A stretch of DNA of 64,000 nucleotides, taken from Bacillota bacterium. Lineage in GTDB: Bacteria > Bacillota > Sulfobacillia > DUMF01. This document shows positions 25,175 to 34,027 of this stretch, piece after piece. The notes beneath the pieces are model-generated. The model saw only the letters and a program-made list of their open reading frames with translations, searched no databases and was not told where the DNA came from. The stretch is taken from the NCBI GenBank assembly GCA_012840015.1, contig DUMF01000024.1, forward strand, positions 1-64,000, read 5' to 3'. Numbering within the stretch: the stretch's first letter is position 1; the number at the start of each line of letters is the position of its first letter. Made by a program: the position numbers and the translations under genes.

Positions 25175-25738
25175 TCAGAACTTTACTTCGGGCACTATCG
25201 AGGCATCCGGAGGAACCTGATAATATGGTTTGGCCTGAAAACCGAACATCCTGGCGAAAAACAACATCGGGAAGCTTCGGACAGTGCGGTTGTACTGTTG
25301 GACTATCTCGTTATATCTCATGCGTTCTACTGCCAGCCTGTTCTCCGTACCCACTAGCTCATCCCTCAACCCGGTGAATTGCTGGTCGGCTTTCAACTCC
25401 GGATATCGTTCCACAACTACCAGCAAACGCGCGAGAGCGCTGCTCAACTGGTTTTCCGCTTCTATTCTTTGTTCCTGAGAGAGTGTCCCTGCCAATTTGG
25501 CTCGTGCATCTGCGATCTTGGTAAAGACTTCTGTTTCGTGAGATGCATAGCCCTTCACGACCTGGACCAAATTTGGAATCAGGTCTGCTCGCCTTTTCAG
25601 CTGGTTCTCAACCTGTGCCCACTGTCCTGCGGCAGCCTCGCTGAGACTGACCAGTTTGTTATAGCTGGCTGCAAGAGACCCGCCTATGATTATCGCAACG
25701 ACAACTATAATACCCACGACTAGCCAGGTTTTCTTCAA
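25175..25738 (-). CDS. LemA-family membrane protein
   Basis: 187 residues. An N-terminal membrane helix (about 5-25) is followed by the LemA helical domain: YNKLVSLSEAAAGQWAQVENQLKRRADLIPNLVQVVKGYA and YNEIVQQYNRTVRSFP. The soluble part is thought to lie outside the membrane; function unknown. I chose TTG 25738, eight bases after AAAGGAG; the ATG three codons before it runs into a stop in another frame. It follows the TPM gene, the common LemA/TPM pairing. Confidence 0.92.
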   Translation of the reverse strand: MKKTWLVVGIIVVVAIIIGGSLAASYNKLVSLSEAAAGQWAQVENQLKRRADLIPNLVQVVKGYASHETEVFTKIADARAKLAGTLSQEQRIEAENQLSSALARLLVVVERYPELKADQQFTGLRDELVGTENRLAVERMRYNEIVQQYNRTVRSFPMLFFARMFGFQAKPYYQVPPDASIVPEVKF

Positions 25739-25773
25739 TCTACATTCTCCTTTCGTGCTTTTTCGTGTGGTGG

Positions 25774-26748
25774 TCACCAGTGTCCGCCGGCACCTCCGCC
25801 GCCACTTCGCCCTCCACCGAAGCCGCCGAAACCGCCGCCAGAGCCTTGACCGGAGCCGCTGCGCCTGCTAAATCCTCCTCCGAACCACGGCCCTCCGAGC
25901 CAGGGGCCACCTGGACCACTTGACCACGGACCGCTCGTGCCTACCAAGTGTATGATTTTCTCCACTGTCTTGCTGTAGCCACATTTGTTGCACAGGAGCG
26001 TAACGGCCATGAGACCCGGGAGTGCAGCTGTCGCTGTGCGCAGTATTCGCTCCGTACGTCTCAGTGGTGCCCCACACTGAGGACAACGCTGGCGCTTGCG
26101 GGCGTAGGCCAGGACGAGGGTGACCGTGGCTACTAATGTCAACAATACCACAACGATTATGGGAAAAAGAGACAGAAAGTTCGGACGAGCCGGTGCGGCA
26201 GCATCGGGGGAATCGGTGGAACCAGAACCTATGCGGCGATAAATATCCGATATCGCCTGCTCGAGCCCGAGAGCATATTTGCCCTGCTTGAAAGCGGGAA
26301 TGAGATACTGGTCGCGTATGCGTCCGGCCACACTATCTGTAATCACGGGTTCCAGTCCGTAGCCTACTTCTATCTCCAGACGGCGCTGGTCCATGACCAG
26401 CAGTATGAGAAGGCCATTGTCTTTGCCCTTCTTACCGATACCCCATTTTTCAAAAAGCGATACTGCATATTCTTTAGGCGAGTATTGCCCACTTGTTCGT
26501 ACGATGGCAACCGCTACCTCGGCTCCAGTCTTTTTTACGCCGTCGGAAATCTGTCGCTCGAGCTTTTCCCTCTCTGAGCTTGAAAGCACGGAGGCAAAAT
26601 CATTGACATAGCCAGTAGCTTCAGGCAGGTTTGGGACTGCCGATATGGCAGCGACTGCCAATAGCAAAGTCGCGAATAGTAAGACCAACAAAAGTATGCG
26701 CTTTACACGAACCGACTTGCCCAAGACGCAACACCACCGACCGGTCAT
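25774..26748 (-). CDS. TPM-domain (YgcG-type) membrane protein with Gly-rich tail
   Basis: About 324 residues. A signal/anchor segment is followed by the TPM phosphatase-like domain (GYVNDFASVLSSSEREKLE ... GKDNGLLILLVMDQRRLEIEVGYGLE), a second span, two CxxC pairs (CPQCGAP and CNKCGYS) of a zinc-ribbon, and a C-terminal Gly/Ser-rich tail. The family couples with LemA in membrane quality control in some bacteria. The start is uncertain: ATG 26748 is used, but TTG nearer the hydrophobic stretch is possible. Confidence 0.85.
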   Translation of the reverse strand: MTGRWCCVLGKSVRVKRILLLVLLFATLLLAVAAISAVPNLPEATGYVNDFASVLSSSEREKLERQISDGVKKTGAEVAVAIVRTSGQYSPKEYAVSLFEKWGIGKKGKDNGLLILLVMDQRRLEIEVGYGLEPVITDSVAGRIRDQYLIPAFKQGKYALGLEQAISDIYRRIGSGSTDSPDAAAPARPNFLSLFPIIVVVLLTLVATVTLVLAYARKRQRCPQCGAPLRRTERILRTATAALPGLMAVTLLCNKCGYSKTVEKIIHLVGTSGPWSSGPGGPWLGGPWFGGGFSRRSGSGQGSGGGFGGFGGGRSGGGGAGGHW

Positions 26749-26767
26749 CTCCACAAGTATTCCGCTA

Positions 26768-26995
26768 TTATTCTGACTGGCTACGATGGAACGCGTTCTC
26801 AGATAGATAGGCCGCCAGTGTTGTAGCTGCTTCTTCGGCCTCCGAGGATGGTACAAGTATTTCGAAATTGCACGCGTCTCCCATATGTGGGATGCCGACG
26901 GATCTTAGAGTCGCAAGCATCCCTTCGTTCTCCAGTATTTTCTTGAGCATCTCGGCCATTGCCCTATTGCGTGCTACGTAGACTACGGTCCACAC
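26768..26995 (-). CDS. DUF2007-like putative signal-transducing protein
   Basis: 75 residues: WTVVYVARNRAMAEMLKKILENEGM then FEILVPSSEAEEAATTLAAYL. This is the small alpha/beta ACT-like pattern of DUF2007. GTG 26995 has AAAGGAG 11 bases upstream. It begins inside the dnaE 3' end with a 32-base overlap, implying translational coupling to dnaE. Function unknown. Confidence 0.7.
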   Translation of the reverse strand: MWTVVYVARNRAMAEMLKKILENEGMLATLRSVGIPHMGDACNFEILVPSSEAEEAATTLAAYLSENAFHRSQSE

Positions 26996-29900
26996 TGCCG
27001 GTGCGACTCCTTTCCCCTGCAAGATTTCTCATATCTTCTATAATAATAATTGTAGTCTGCTCTTCCCTCCGTGACACCCTGCCGGAAAAAGTCACCAGAT
27101 TCTGCGACTTAAGCCACCCAGAACATTTGGAAAAAGCGGATGGGAAGACGACGAGCTCTGCACTACCAGTGAAATCTTCTACCGTTACAAAAGCCATGGG
27201 CTCTCCTCTTCGGGTGGTCGTCTTTCGGACCGAAACGACGGCCCCTGCACCCTGAATGACCTTGCCGTCGGGTAGTTCCCTCAGTCTAATTAAGGGGGTC
27301 AGCCAGGGTGAGTGAAGCTCGTGCCTGTACTGTTCCAGAGGATGACCGCTCACATATAGCCCGAGCACTTCCTTTTCGAATGCCAACAGTTTGGCTTTGG
27401 ATAGTTCCCGTACTTGAGGTACCTTGACCTCCGGGGTATGTAGCTCGGTGCCTTCGAACAACGATAATTGGCCATCTGTCTGCTGTTTGGCTTTGGGTGA
27501 CAGCTCCATGGCCTCGTCTATCATGGCTAGTAGTTGGCTTCGTGTCGGACCAAAGCTATCCATCGATCCGGCCTTTATCAGGCTCTCTAGCACGCGCTTG
27601 TTTATGACTCTCGAATCCACTCGAGAACAAAAATCGGCAAGTGACCGGAAGGGTCGCGACGCTCTCGCTGCGATGATGTTCTTGACTGCGGCGGTTCCAA
27701 CGTTTTTGATCGCTCCCAAGCCGAATCGGATGCCATCCGGAGTGGGCGTAAATCCCTCCAGGCTTTCGTTTATATCCGGAGGGAGCACAGCTACCCCCAT
27801 GCGGCGGCTTTCCTCTACGTACATCGCCACTTTTTCTGGCGCTCCTGCCACTGAAGTCATCAGTGCGGCCATGAACTCCGCCGGATAGTGAGCCTTTAGG
27901 TAGGCAGTCTGGTACGCTATCAGGGCGTAAGCCACCGCGTGCGCTTTGTTGAAACCGTAATTGGCGAACTTGAGGATGAGGTCGTACAGTTGATCTGCCA
28001 ACTCCCGCGGATAGCCGTTCCGGAGACAGCCGGCTACGAAAGCAGACTGCATTTCGTCGAGCAGCTCTCGCTTCTTCTTGCCGACAGCTCTTCGCAGTAT
28101 GTCGGCTTGTCCCATAGTGAAGCCGGCTACAGTCGCAGCTATGCGCATGATTTGTTCTTGATATACGATGACGCCATACGTTTCGGACAGAATGGGCTCC
28201 AACACCGGATGGAGGTAATGGGCTCCGGCATGCTTAGCGTTTATGAATTCGGGTATCTGCTCCATTGGCCCCGGGCGGCAGAGGGCTACCGCCGCCACGA
28301 TATCCTCGAAGCGGGCGGGCTTCAAGCTCTTGAGAAAGTCCTTCACCCAGCCGCTTTCCAACTGGAATACACCTGCCGTTTCGCCGCAACTCAAAAGCTT
28401 ATATGTGTCAGCGTCGTCCAGACTGAGCTTGGACAAATCCAGTCGCTCGCGGCGGTTCACCATCTTGACACACTCATCGATCACGGTGAGCGTCCTCAAA
28501 CCGAGGAAATCCATCTTGAGCAGGCCTAATTCCTCCAAGGCTTCCATCGGGTATTGCGTAGTAACCATTCCTTCCTGGGCCCGCTGCAAGGGAACCGTAT
28601 TAACCAGTGGTTCCCCGGTTATGACCACTCCAGCAGCATGTACGGACGTGTGCCTTGGAAGGCCTTCCAGTTTTGCTGCGAGGTCGATGAGAGTTGCTAC
28701 CTTTTCGTTCGACCGGTAGGCAGCTCCCAGTTCGGGCGACTGCTCTAAGGCGGTTTGAAGAGTTACACCGGGTCCTATCGGCACGAGCTTCGCAATTCTG
28801 TCCACTTCCATGTACGGGAAGCCAAGCACGCGTCCTACGTCTCTGATGGCGGCGCGTGCAGCCATTGTCCCGAAAGTGATGATTTGAGCCACGCAATCTG
28901 CACCATATTTCTGCGTCACGTACTGAATTACCTCCGGCCTTCGTTCGTAACAGAAATCGATGTCGATATCGGGCATGGACACGCGTTCGGGGTTCAAGAA
29001 ACGCTCAAACAGGAGGCCGTGAGACAGCGGGTCGACTTCGGTTATCCCCAGGATGTATGCCACAATACTGCCTGCGGCTGATCCACGACCGGGGCCGACC
29101 GGTATGCCGTGACGCTTTGCGTAGTCGACGAAATCCGAAACGATCAAAAAGTAGCCCGAATAACCCATCCTTTCAATTACACCCAGCTCGTGTTCTAGCC
29201 TGGCCATTACTTCAGCTGAAGGGTTGGGATATCTTGAAGCCAAGCGTTTCTGGCATAGCTCGCGCAAGTGAGTCCTCTCGTCACGCCCTTCCGGCACAGC
29301 GAAAGCGGGCAAGTGCAATTTCCCGAACTCGAGCTCCAGAGAACACCTATCTGCGATTCTCAGAGTATTCTCTATCGCTTCGGGGCAATAGGCAAAATCG
29401 GAGATCATTTGAGAGGGTGACTTGAAATAAAGCTCTTTGCTTTGAAACCTGAGTCTTCGGGGATCATCGTAGGTCTTACCCGTCTGAACGCACAGCAGGA
29501 CATCGTGCGCGTACCAGTCTTGCTTTTCGAGGTAGTGACAATCGTTCGTGGCCACCAAGGGTATGCCGGTGCTCTCGCTGAGTTGCATTAACAGGCGGTT
29601 GAGCTCTTTCTGGCCGGGCATCCCGTTCTCCTGAAGCTCCAGATAGAAGTTTCCCTTTCCGAATATTGATTCGTACTCAATGGCCTTGTGCCTGGCTTTC
29701 TCGAATTCTCCCGAAAGCAGTAACTCTGGGATTTCTCCCGCTTGGCAGGCGCTTAGAGCGATCAAGCCCTTCGGGTATTGCCTGAGCAATTCTAGGTCTA
29801 CTCTCGGTTTATAGTAGAAACCATTCAATGAAGCCTCGGTCACCAGTTTCAAAAGGTTTCGGTAGCCTTCCTCGTTTTCTGCCAGAAGCACTAAGTGGTG

Positions 29901-30164
29901 TGGTTCGTCTCTCAAGCCAGCCGTTTTATCCAGCATCGATTTGCGTGCCACATACATCTCGCAGCCGATTATGGGCTTTATACCCCTGGACTTGCAGCAC
30001 TTGTAGAATTCTATACATCCGTACATGTACCCGTGATCTGTAATGGCCAGTGCTGGCATTCCCCATTGGGCGGCCTTATCTACGAGAGAGCTTATTCTAG
30101 CGGCACCGTCCAACAGACTAAATTCCGTATGAACGTGAATATGAACGAATTGAGTTGTATCCAT
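26964..30164 (-). CDS. dnaE: DNA polymerase III alpha subunit DnaE
   Basis: 1066 residues. The PHP domain starts FVHIHVHTEFSLLDGAARI; the polymerase core carries GPGRGSAAGS and the catalytic PDIDIDF triad near residue 400, then the GVIVYQEQIMRIA motif, a helix-hairpin-helix and an OB-fold domain (about 975-1045). This is the DnaE1/DnaE3-type enzyme, shorter than the E. coli protein at the C-terminus. ATG 30164 has GGAG 11 bases upstream; GTG 30176 is less likely. It is divergent from a small zinc-ribbon gene. Confidence 0.96.
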   Translation of the reverse strand: MDTTQFVHIHVHTEFSLLDGAARISSLVDKAAQWGMPALAITDHGYMYGCIEFYKCCKSRGIKPIIGCEMYVARKSMLDKTAGLRDEPHHLVLLAENEEGYRNLLKLVTEASLNGFYYKPRVDLELLRQYPKGLIALSACQAGEIPELLLSGEFEKARHKAIEYESIFGKGNFYLELQENGMPGQKELNRLLMQLSESTGIPLVATNDCHYLEKQDWYAHDVLLCVQTGKTYDDPRRLRFQSKELYFKSPSQMISDFAYCPEAIENTLRIADRCSLELEFGKLHLPAFAVPEGRDERTHLRELCQKRLASRYPNPSAEVMARLEHELGVIERMGYSGYFLIVSDFVDYAKRHGIPVGPGRGSAAGSIVAYILGITEVDPLSHGLLFERFLNPERVSMPDIDIDFCYERRPEVIQYVTQKYGADCVAQIITFGTMAARAAIRDVGRVLGFPYMEVDRIAKLVPIGPGVTLQTALEQSPELGAAYRSNEKVATLIDLAAKLEGLPRHTSVHAAGVVITGEPLVNTVPLQRAQEGMVTTQYPMEALEELGLLKMDFLGLRTLTVIDECVKMVNRRERLDLSKLSLDDADTYKLLSCGETAGVFQLESGWVKDFLKSLKPARFEDIVAAVALCRPGPMEQIPEFINAKHAGAHYLHPVLEPILSETYGVIVYQEQIMRIAATVAGFTMGQADILRRAVGKKKRELLDEMQSAFVAGCLRNGYPRELADQLYDLILKFANYGFNKAHAVAYALIAYQTAYLKAHYPAEFMAALMTSVAGAPEKVAMYVEESRRMGVAVLPPDINESLEGFTPTPDGIRFGLGAIKNVGTAAVKNIIAARASRPFRSLADFCSRVDSRVINKRVLESLIKAGSMDSFGPTRSQLLAMIDEAMELSPKAKQQTDGQLSLFEGTELHTPEVKVPQVRELSKAKLLAFEKEVLGLYVSGHPLEQYRHELHSPWLTPLIRLRELPDGKVIQGAGAVVSVRKTTTRRGEPMAFVTVEDFTGSAELVVFPSAFSKCSGWLKSQNLVTFSGRVSRREEQTTIIIIEDMRNLAGERSRTGSVDRSLRSTQ

Positions 30165-30220
30165 ATTTTTTTGCACTCCGTTTACCTAAAATATGGTAGA
30201 CTAGACAAGGGGAATTAATC

Positions 30221-30439
30221 GTGCCGTGGAAAAAATGCCCGGACTGCGGCGGCATTTCCTATTCCGCTGCGACTCTATATACCAGATGGCTTTGCCCCTA
30301 CTGCGGTAGGGACATTGCTGCCTTTCCCGACATCGAGCCCGTCCGTGACGATGAAGCGCCTGACGAATCCATCGATGGTTCCGGGGAGCCGGCTCCAGGC
30401 GAGGCAGCCACACGCGAGCCTACTACAGAAGATGAGTAA
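30221..30439 (+). CDS. Small zinc-ribbon protein
   Basis: 72 residues. Two CxxC pairs (CPDCGG at 6-11 and CPYCGRD at 25-31) make a likely zinc-ribbon, followed by an acidic, Pro/Ser/Gly-rich unstructured tail. GTG 30221 follows GGGGAA. The tail is encoded opposite the C-terminal extension of endonuclease III over 142 bases. No specific function can be named. Confidence 0.6.
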   Translation: MPWKKCPDCGGISYSAATLYTRWLCPYCGRDIAAFPDIEPVRDDEAPDESIDGSGEPAPGEAATREPTTEDE

Positions 30440-31098
30440 TAATCGCAGTTTCTAGAAAGGGTGCACCGAACACACTTGGGCGATCGAGCGGTGCACAGCT
30501 TTCGACCGTGGCGGATGAGCAGGACGTGCAGCTTACCCGCGATTTCCGCGGGTACCACCTTCTGCAGGAGGTATTGCACCTGTGGCGCGTTGGCCTTAGC
30601 CGGCACTAGTCCTAGCCTCCCCGCTACTCTCCTTATATGAGTATCCACTGGCATAAACGGACGATCGAACGCGAACAGCATTACACACGCGGCTGTCTTT
30701 GGGCCCACTCCCGGAAGCGAAAGCAACGTCGAATAGGCTTCTTCTGGGCTGATTCCCCGCAGGTGGTCCAGGGTACCTTTAGTGAAATCGAGTATTCTCT
30801 TTATGGCGGATGCCTTTTGGCTACTCAGGCCGCAGGACCTGATCAGCCCCGCGATTTCGTCTTGGGATGCGTTGAGGGCATCCCTCCATGCGGGGAACGC
30901 TCGCTTAAGCCTGTCAAAGCATACCTTCGCGCTGGCATCGGTAGTCGCCTGCGATAGGATGGTGGCTACCAGCACGTCCATGGCGTCGCCCTTTATTTGG
31001 GGTAAGAGAGGCAAATCTGGACTTGCCGTCGGGTCATTACAGTACATAGTCTCGAGATCGGCGACGAGCTCGAAGAGTGCCTCGCGGTTGAGTTTCAA
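30298..31098 (-). CDS. nth: Endonuclease III-like HhH-GPD DNA glycosylase with unusual tail
   Basis: 266 residues. The HhH-GPD core shows LPGVGPKTAACVMLFAF (helix-hairpin-helix with catalytic Lys) and PVDTHIRRVAGRLGL (catalytic Asp). The Fe4S4 ligands follow as C-x6-C-x2-C-x5-C in LCTARSPKCVRCTLSRNC. It excises oxidised pyrimidines. About 45 residues beyond the cluster are Ser/Gly/Ala-rich and lie entirely antisense to the zinc-ribbon gene, so the tail is probably run-on. The TTG start overlaps the murD stop. Confidence 0.9.
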   Translation of the reverse strand: MKLNREALFELVADLETMYCNDPTASPDLPLLPQIKGDAMDVLVATILSQATTDASAKVCFDRLKRAFPAWRDALNASQDEIAGLIRSCGLSSQKASAIKRILDFTKGTLDHLRGISPEEAYSTLLSLPGVGPKTAACVMLFAFDRPFMPVDTHIRRVAGRLGLVPAKANAPQVQYLLQKVVPAEIAGKLHVLLIRHGRKLCTARSPKCVRCTLSRNCDYYSSSVVGSRVAASPGAGSPEPSMDSSGASSSRTGSMSGKAAMSLPQ

Positions 31099-32480
31099 AG
31101 TTCATACACCAGCTTCTTAAACAAGCGGCCTCGTTCTTCGAAGTTCCGGAACATGTCATAACTGGCGCACGCGGGTGAAAGCAACACCGTATAGCCAGGA
31201 GTTGCGTACTCACGAGCCTTATACACCGCCTCTTTCAGATCCTCGCACCGTATGACAGCTGGCACACGCCGTTGGGAGGTGGATGGCCGGGCGTAGGCCG
31301 CACGACTTATAGCTTCTTCGATTTTGGGCGCGGTCACGCCGAGTGTCAGGACGACGGGAATGTTCGCCTGTAAGATCTTCTCCGCCAGGTGATCAAAAGG
31401 CAGATGCTTATCGTATCCCCCAGCGATCAGTACGACCGGCCCGGTGACTGTGGCGATGGCGGCCATGGTGCGCTCGGGCGTAGTGGCTATAGAGTCGTTT
31501 ATGTAGGTTACTCCGTCTATTTCCCGTACGAATTCGAGCCGGTGTTCCACTCCAGGGAAAGTGCTAGCTACCTGAGCCATGGCTTCAACGCTGCAGCCGA
31601 AGAGGCTGCTGGCGCAACAGGCTGCCAGCACGTTCTCCAAGTTGTGTAGCCCAGGGATTCGGACTTGACTAGCGGGCAATACCGTAGTGCTGTGATTTCC
31701 ATCTGTCAAAAGAATGAGCCCATCGTCTAAGAAGGCGCCTCTTTCGACGGCATGGAGCCGGCTGAATTGGAGACAATCGTAAGGATACCCGCGTATCGCG
31801 CTTTGTGCTCCGGGCTCGTCGGCATTTACCACGAGGTGATCGCAGGAGGTGTGGTGCTTAAAAATGTTGCTTTTTGCCTCTACGTACTCTTCCATCGAGG
31901 CATGGACATCGAGGTGATTAGGGCTTATGTTCAAAAGCACGGCTACGTGCGGACTTTTGGTCATCATTTGCAGTTGAAAGCTAGATAGCTCCAACACTAC
32001 CACTGCTTCCGGCTCTATGGAGTCGACGAGTTCGATCAAAGGGTTTCCGATGTTTCCACCAACGTACACGCGCTTGGAGATGCCCCGCCTCAGCATCTCT
32101 CCGATGAGACTCGTGGTGGTGGTCTTTCCTGCGCTTCCGGTAATGCCGCAGATCGGAGCGCGACACTGATCTACGAATAATGCCATTTCGGAAGAAAAGA
32201 CGGTCCCGCATCCCACCGCATGGCGTATCTCAGGAAAGTCTTTCCTCATTCCCGGAGTGAGAAACACCAGGTCCAACTGCTCGAGACCGTCGAGGTAGCC
32301 ATCGCCGAGAATCAGCCTGCTTACGGATGGGGGTAACTGGCTCAACTTATCTTCCAACTGCTCCGCTCTTTTCTTGTCGCGCACTTCAAAGCTAAGCCCC
32401 TTCGCATGAAGGTACCTGGCGAGGGCAAGGTTCGACACCCCTAGCCCGACAAGTGCTATTCGTTTTCCTTCCAGTCGCAA
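31095..32480 (-). CDS. murD: UDP-N-acetylmuramoyl-L-alanine:D-glutamate ligase
   Basis: 461 residues with the Mur ligase layout. The Rossmann-like start is IALVGLGVSNLALARYL, the ATP loop GITGSAGKTTTTS (about 113-125), the central NISPNHLDVH block, and NDSIATTPERTMAAI before the C-terminal domain. It adds D-Glu in cytoplasmic peptidoglycan precursor synthesis. TTG 32480 has GGAGGTC nine bases upstream. It is isolated from the usual dcw cluster. Confidence 0.95.
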   Translation of the reverse strand: MRLEGKRIALVGLGVSNLALARYLHAKGLSFEVRDKKRAEQLEDKLSQLPPSVSRLILGDGYLDGLEQLDLVFLTPGMRKDFPEIRHAVGCGTVFSSEMALFVDQCRAPICGITGSAGKTTTTSLIGEMLRRGISKRVYVGGNIGNPLIELVDSIEPEAVVVLELSSFQLQMMTKSPHVAVLLNISPNHLDVHASMEEYVEAKSNIFKHHTSCDHLVVNADEPGAQSAIRGYPYDCLQFSRLHAVERGAFLDDGLILLTDGNHSTTVLPASQVRIPGLHNLENVLAACCASSLFGCSVEAMAQVASTFPGVEHRLEFVREIDGVTYINDSIATTPERTMAAIATVTGPVVLIAGGYDKHLPFDHLAEKILQANIPVVLTLGVTAPKIEEAISRAAYARPSTSQRRVPAVIRCEDLKEAVYKAREYATPGYTVLLSPACASYDMFRNFEERGRLFKKLVYEL

Positions 32481-32484
32481 AGTT

Positions 32485-33693
32485 TCAGACCTCCAGACTG
32501 TCGAGGATGCGCTCCATCCTGTCGAGGCCCTCCCTTATTTTTTCCATCGACGTCGCATAAGAGAACCTCATGTAGCCAGGCATTCCGAATGCTTCGCCTG
32601 GAACTATGGCAACCTTTGCTTCATTCAAAAGGATGTCTGCGAGTGCCGCCGTGGAGCCGAGCACCTGCCCCTTAAAACGTCTATTGAGCAGTGATTTGAA
32701 ACTTGGGAATACGTAAAAGGCGCCGTCGGGTACCTGGCACTTCACCCCGTCTATACGGTTTAAACGTGCGACCATATAGTCCCGGCGATTCTTGAATTCC
32801 GCTACCATAGCGGTTATCGGCTCTTGAGTGCCGGTCAGGGCGGCCAGCGCCGCCTTCTGGGATATGGATGTCGCGTTTGACGTACACTGGCTTTGGAAGT
32901 CCCCTATCGCTTTAGCCACGTTTTTGGGCGAGGCAGAATAGCCGATGCGCCAGCCGGTCATTGCATACGCTTTCGAGACGCCATTCACCGTAATGGTGCG
33001 ATCGTACACATCGCTATTGAATGAAGCGATGCTGATGTGCGAAGCGGAGCCGTAGACGAGTTTCTCATAGATTTCGTCCGAGATAACCCAGATATCCTTT
33101 TCCACTACGAATCTGGAGATCTGCTCCAGCTCTTCTCGAGAGTAAACACAACCCGATGGATTGCATGGAGTATTGAGTAAAAGGAGCTTCGTATTAGAGC
33201 TTGAAGCTCTTTCGAGATCGTCAACGGTTACCTTAAAGCCGTTCTCTTCCTTGGTTTCCACTATCACGGGTTGTGCCCCGGTAAGTTTAACCATCTCGGG
33301 ATAGCTAACCCAATAAGGGGCCAGGATCAACACTTCGTCACCGGGCTCGCAAAGCACCTGCAGGGCGTTGAAGATGGCATGCTTTGCCCCAACGGACACA
33401 ACGATCTGGTTGGGCTCGTAATGCAATCCATTGTCTTTTTGAAGCTTGGCTGCTATGGCTTCCTGCAATTGAGGGATACCATTGGACGGGGTGTACTTAG
33501 TAAAGCCCTCCTGGATGGCTTCTATGGCTGCTGCCTTGATGTGTGCGGGCGTGTCGAAGTCGGGCTCACCCACGCCGAAACTGATCACATCGATTCCAGC
33601 GCGCTTCATTTGTTTGGCCTTTGCATCCAACGCGAGAGTAGGAGACGGGCTCAGCTCCCTTGCCCTTCGCGCGAGTCCCTTCGAAGGTTGCAT
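32485..33693 (-). CDS. Class I PLP-dependent aminotransferase (aspartate aminotransferase AspB type)
   Basis: 402 residues. It shows DVISFGVGEPDFDTP, the NTPCNPSGCVYSREEL block with the cofactor Asn, VISDEIYEKLVY and the PLP-lysine motif SKAYAMTGWRIGY (about 240). It fits the aspartate/prephenate-type subgroup I-gamma transferases. Substrate cannot be fixed by eye. AGGAGGTATTC precedes the ATG; it ends four bases before murD. Confidence 0.92.
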   Translation of the reverse strand: MQPSKGLARRARELSPSPTLALDAKAKQMKRAGIDVISFGVGEPDFDTPAHIKAAAIEAIQEGFTKYTPSNGIPQLQEAIAAKLQKDNGLHYEPNQIVVSVGAKHAIFNALQVLCEPGDEVLILAPYWVSYPEMVKLTGAQPVIVETKEENGFKVTVDDLERASSSNTKLLLLNTPCNPSGCVYSREELEQISRFVVEKDIWVISDEIYEKLVYGSASHISIASFNSDVYDRTITVNGVSKAYAMTGWRIGYSASPKNVAKAIGDFQSQCTSNATSISQKAALAALTGTQEPITAMVAEFKNRRDYMVARLNRIDGVKCQVPDGAFYVFPSFKSLLNRRFKGQVLGSTAALADILLNEAKVAIVPGEAFGMPGYMRFSYATSMEKIREGLDRMERILDSLEV

Positions 33694-33705
33694 CCTGAAT
33701 ACCTC

Positions 33706-33900
33706 CTAACGCTCTCCTTCGCTTTTCTCCTTCAGTCTTTGAGTCATTACACCTCCTATTCTACCGCTTTCCGCCGCAGACAGACCACCCCATCCTACCT
33801 TGCGAATTTTCTCAAGCAATCCCAGTTCTTCGGCTACCTCCATCTTCAGGAGTTCCAACGGGCTAAGCTGCTCATTTTGCTTTTTCTTCGTTGTTTTCAA
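33706..33900 (-). CDS. Small acid-soluble spore protein, alpha/beta-related (SspF-like)
   Basis: 64 residues: LELLKMEVAEELGLLEKIRKVGWGG then AAESGRIGGVMTQRL. This matches the SspF subgroup of alpha/beta SASPs, with the conserved WGG(x)5-6SGxxGG segment. Such proteins coat spore DNA. TTG 33900 follows GGGAGGCG. It is independent evidence that the organism sporulates, and is divergent from fapR. Confidence 0.85.
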   Translation of the reverse strand: MKTTKKKQNEQLSPLELLKMEVAEELGLLEKIRKVGWGGLSAAESGRIGGVMTQRLKEKSEGER

Positions 33901-33964
33901 AGTAGCGCCTCCCTAAAAGCGTTCGTGTTTGCGTTTAGATAGTATTTGCGTTTCTAGTCAAGTA

Positions 33965-33994
33965 TTGTGTTCGTGCGTTAATTTGGAATATAAT
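33965..33994 (+). promoter_or_regulatory. Promoter of the fapR-fab operon
   Basis: TTGTGT (33965-33970), an 18-base spacer and a perfect TATAAT (33989-33994). Transcription would start near 34001, inside the FapR operator. Confidence 0.7.
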
Positions 33995-34013
33995 GCTAAC
34001 ACCAGGTACTAAT
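33995..34013 (+). promoter_or_regulatory. FapR operator
   Basis: On the minus strand the site reads ATTAGTACCTGGTGTTAGC, two mismatches from the imperfect-palindrome FapR box (ATTAGTACCTGNTACTAA). It lies directly after the -10 box over the start site. This is ideal for FapR to block transcription of its own operon until malonyl-CoA or malonyl-ACP releases it. Confidence 0.8.
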
Positions 34014-34027
34014 GGGAGGTGTAAAAA

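Noticed and set aside
27424-29425. Several long open frames opposite dnaE (for example 27424-27888, 27939-28529, 28243-28719).
   Set aside because: They are shadows of the clearly conserved DnaE frame; no ribosome sites and no recognisable domains.
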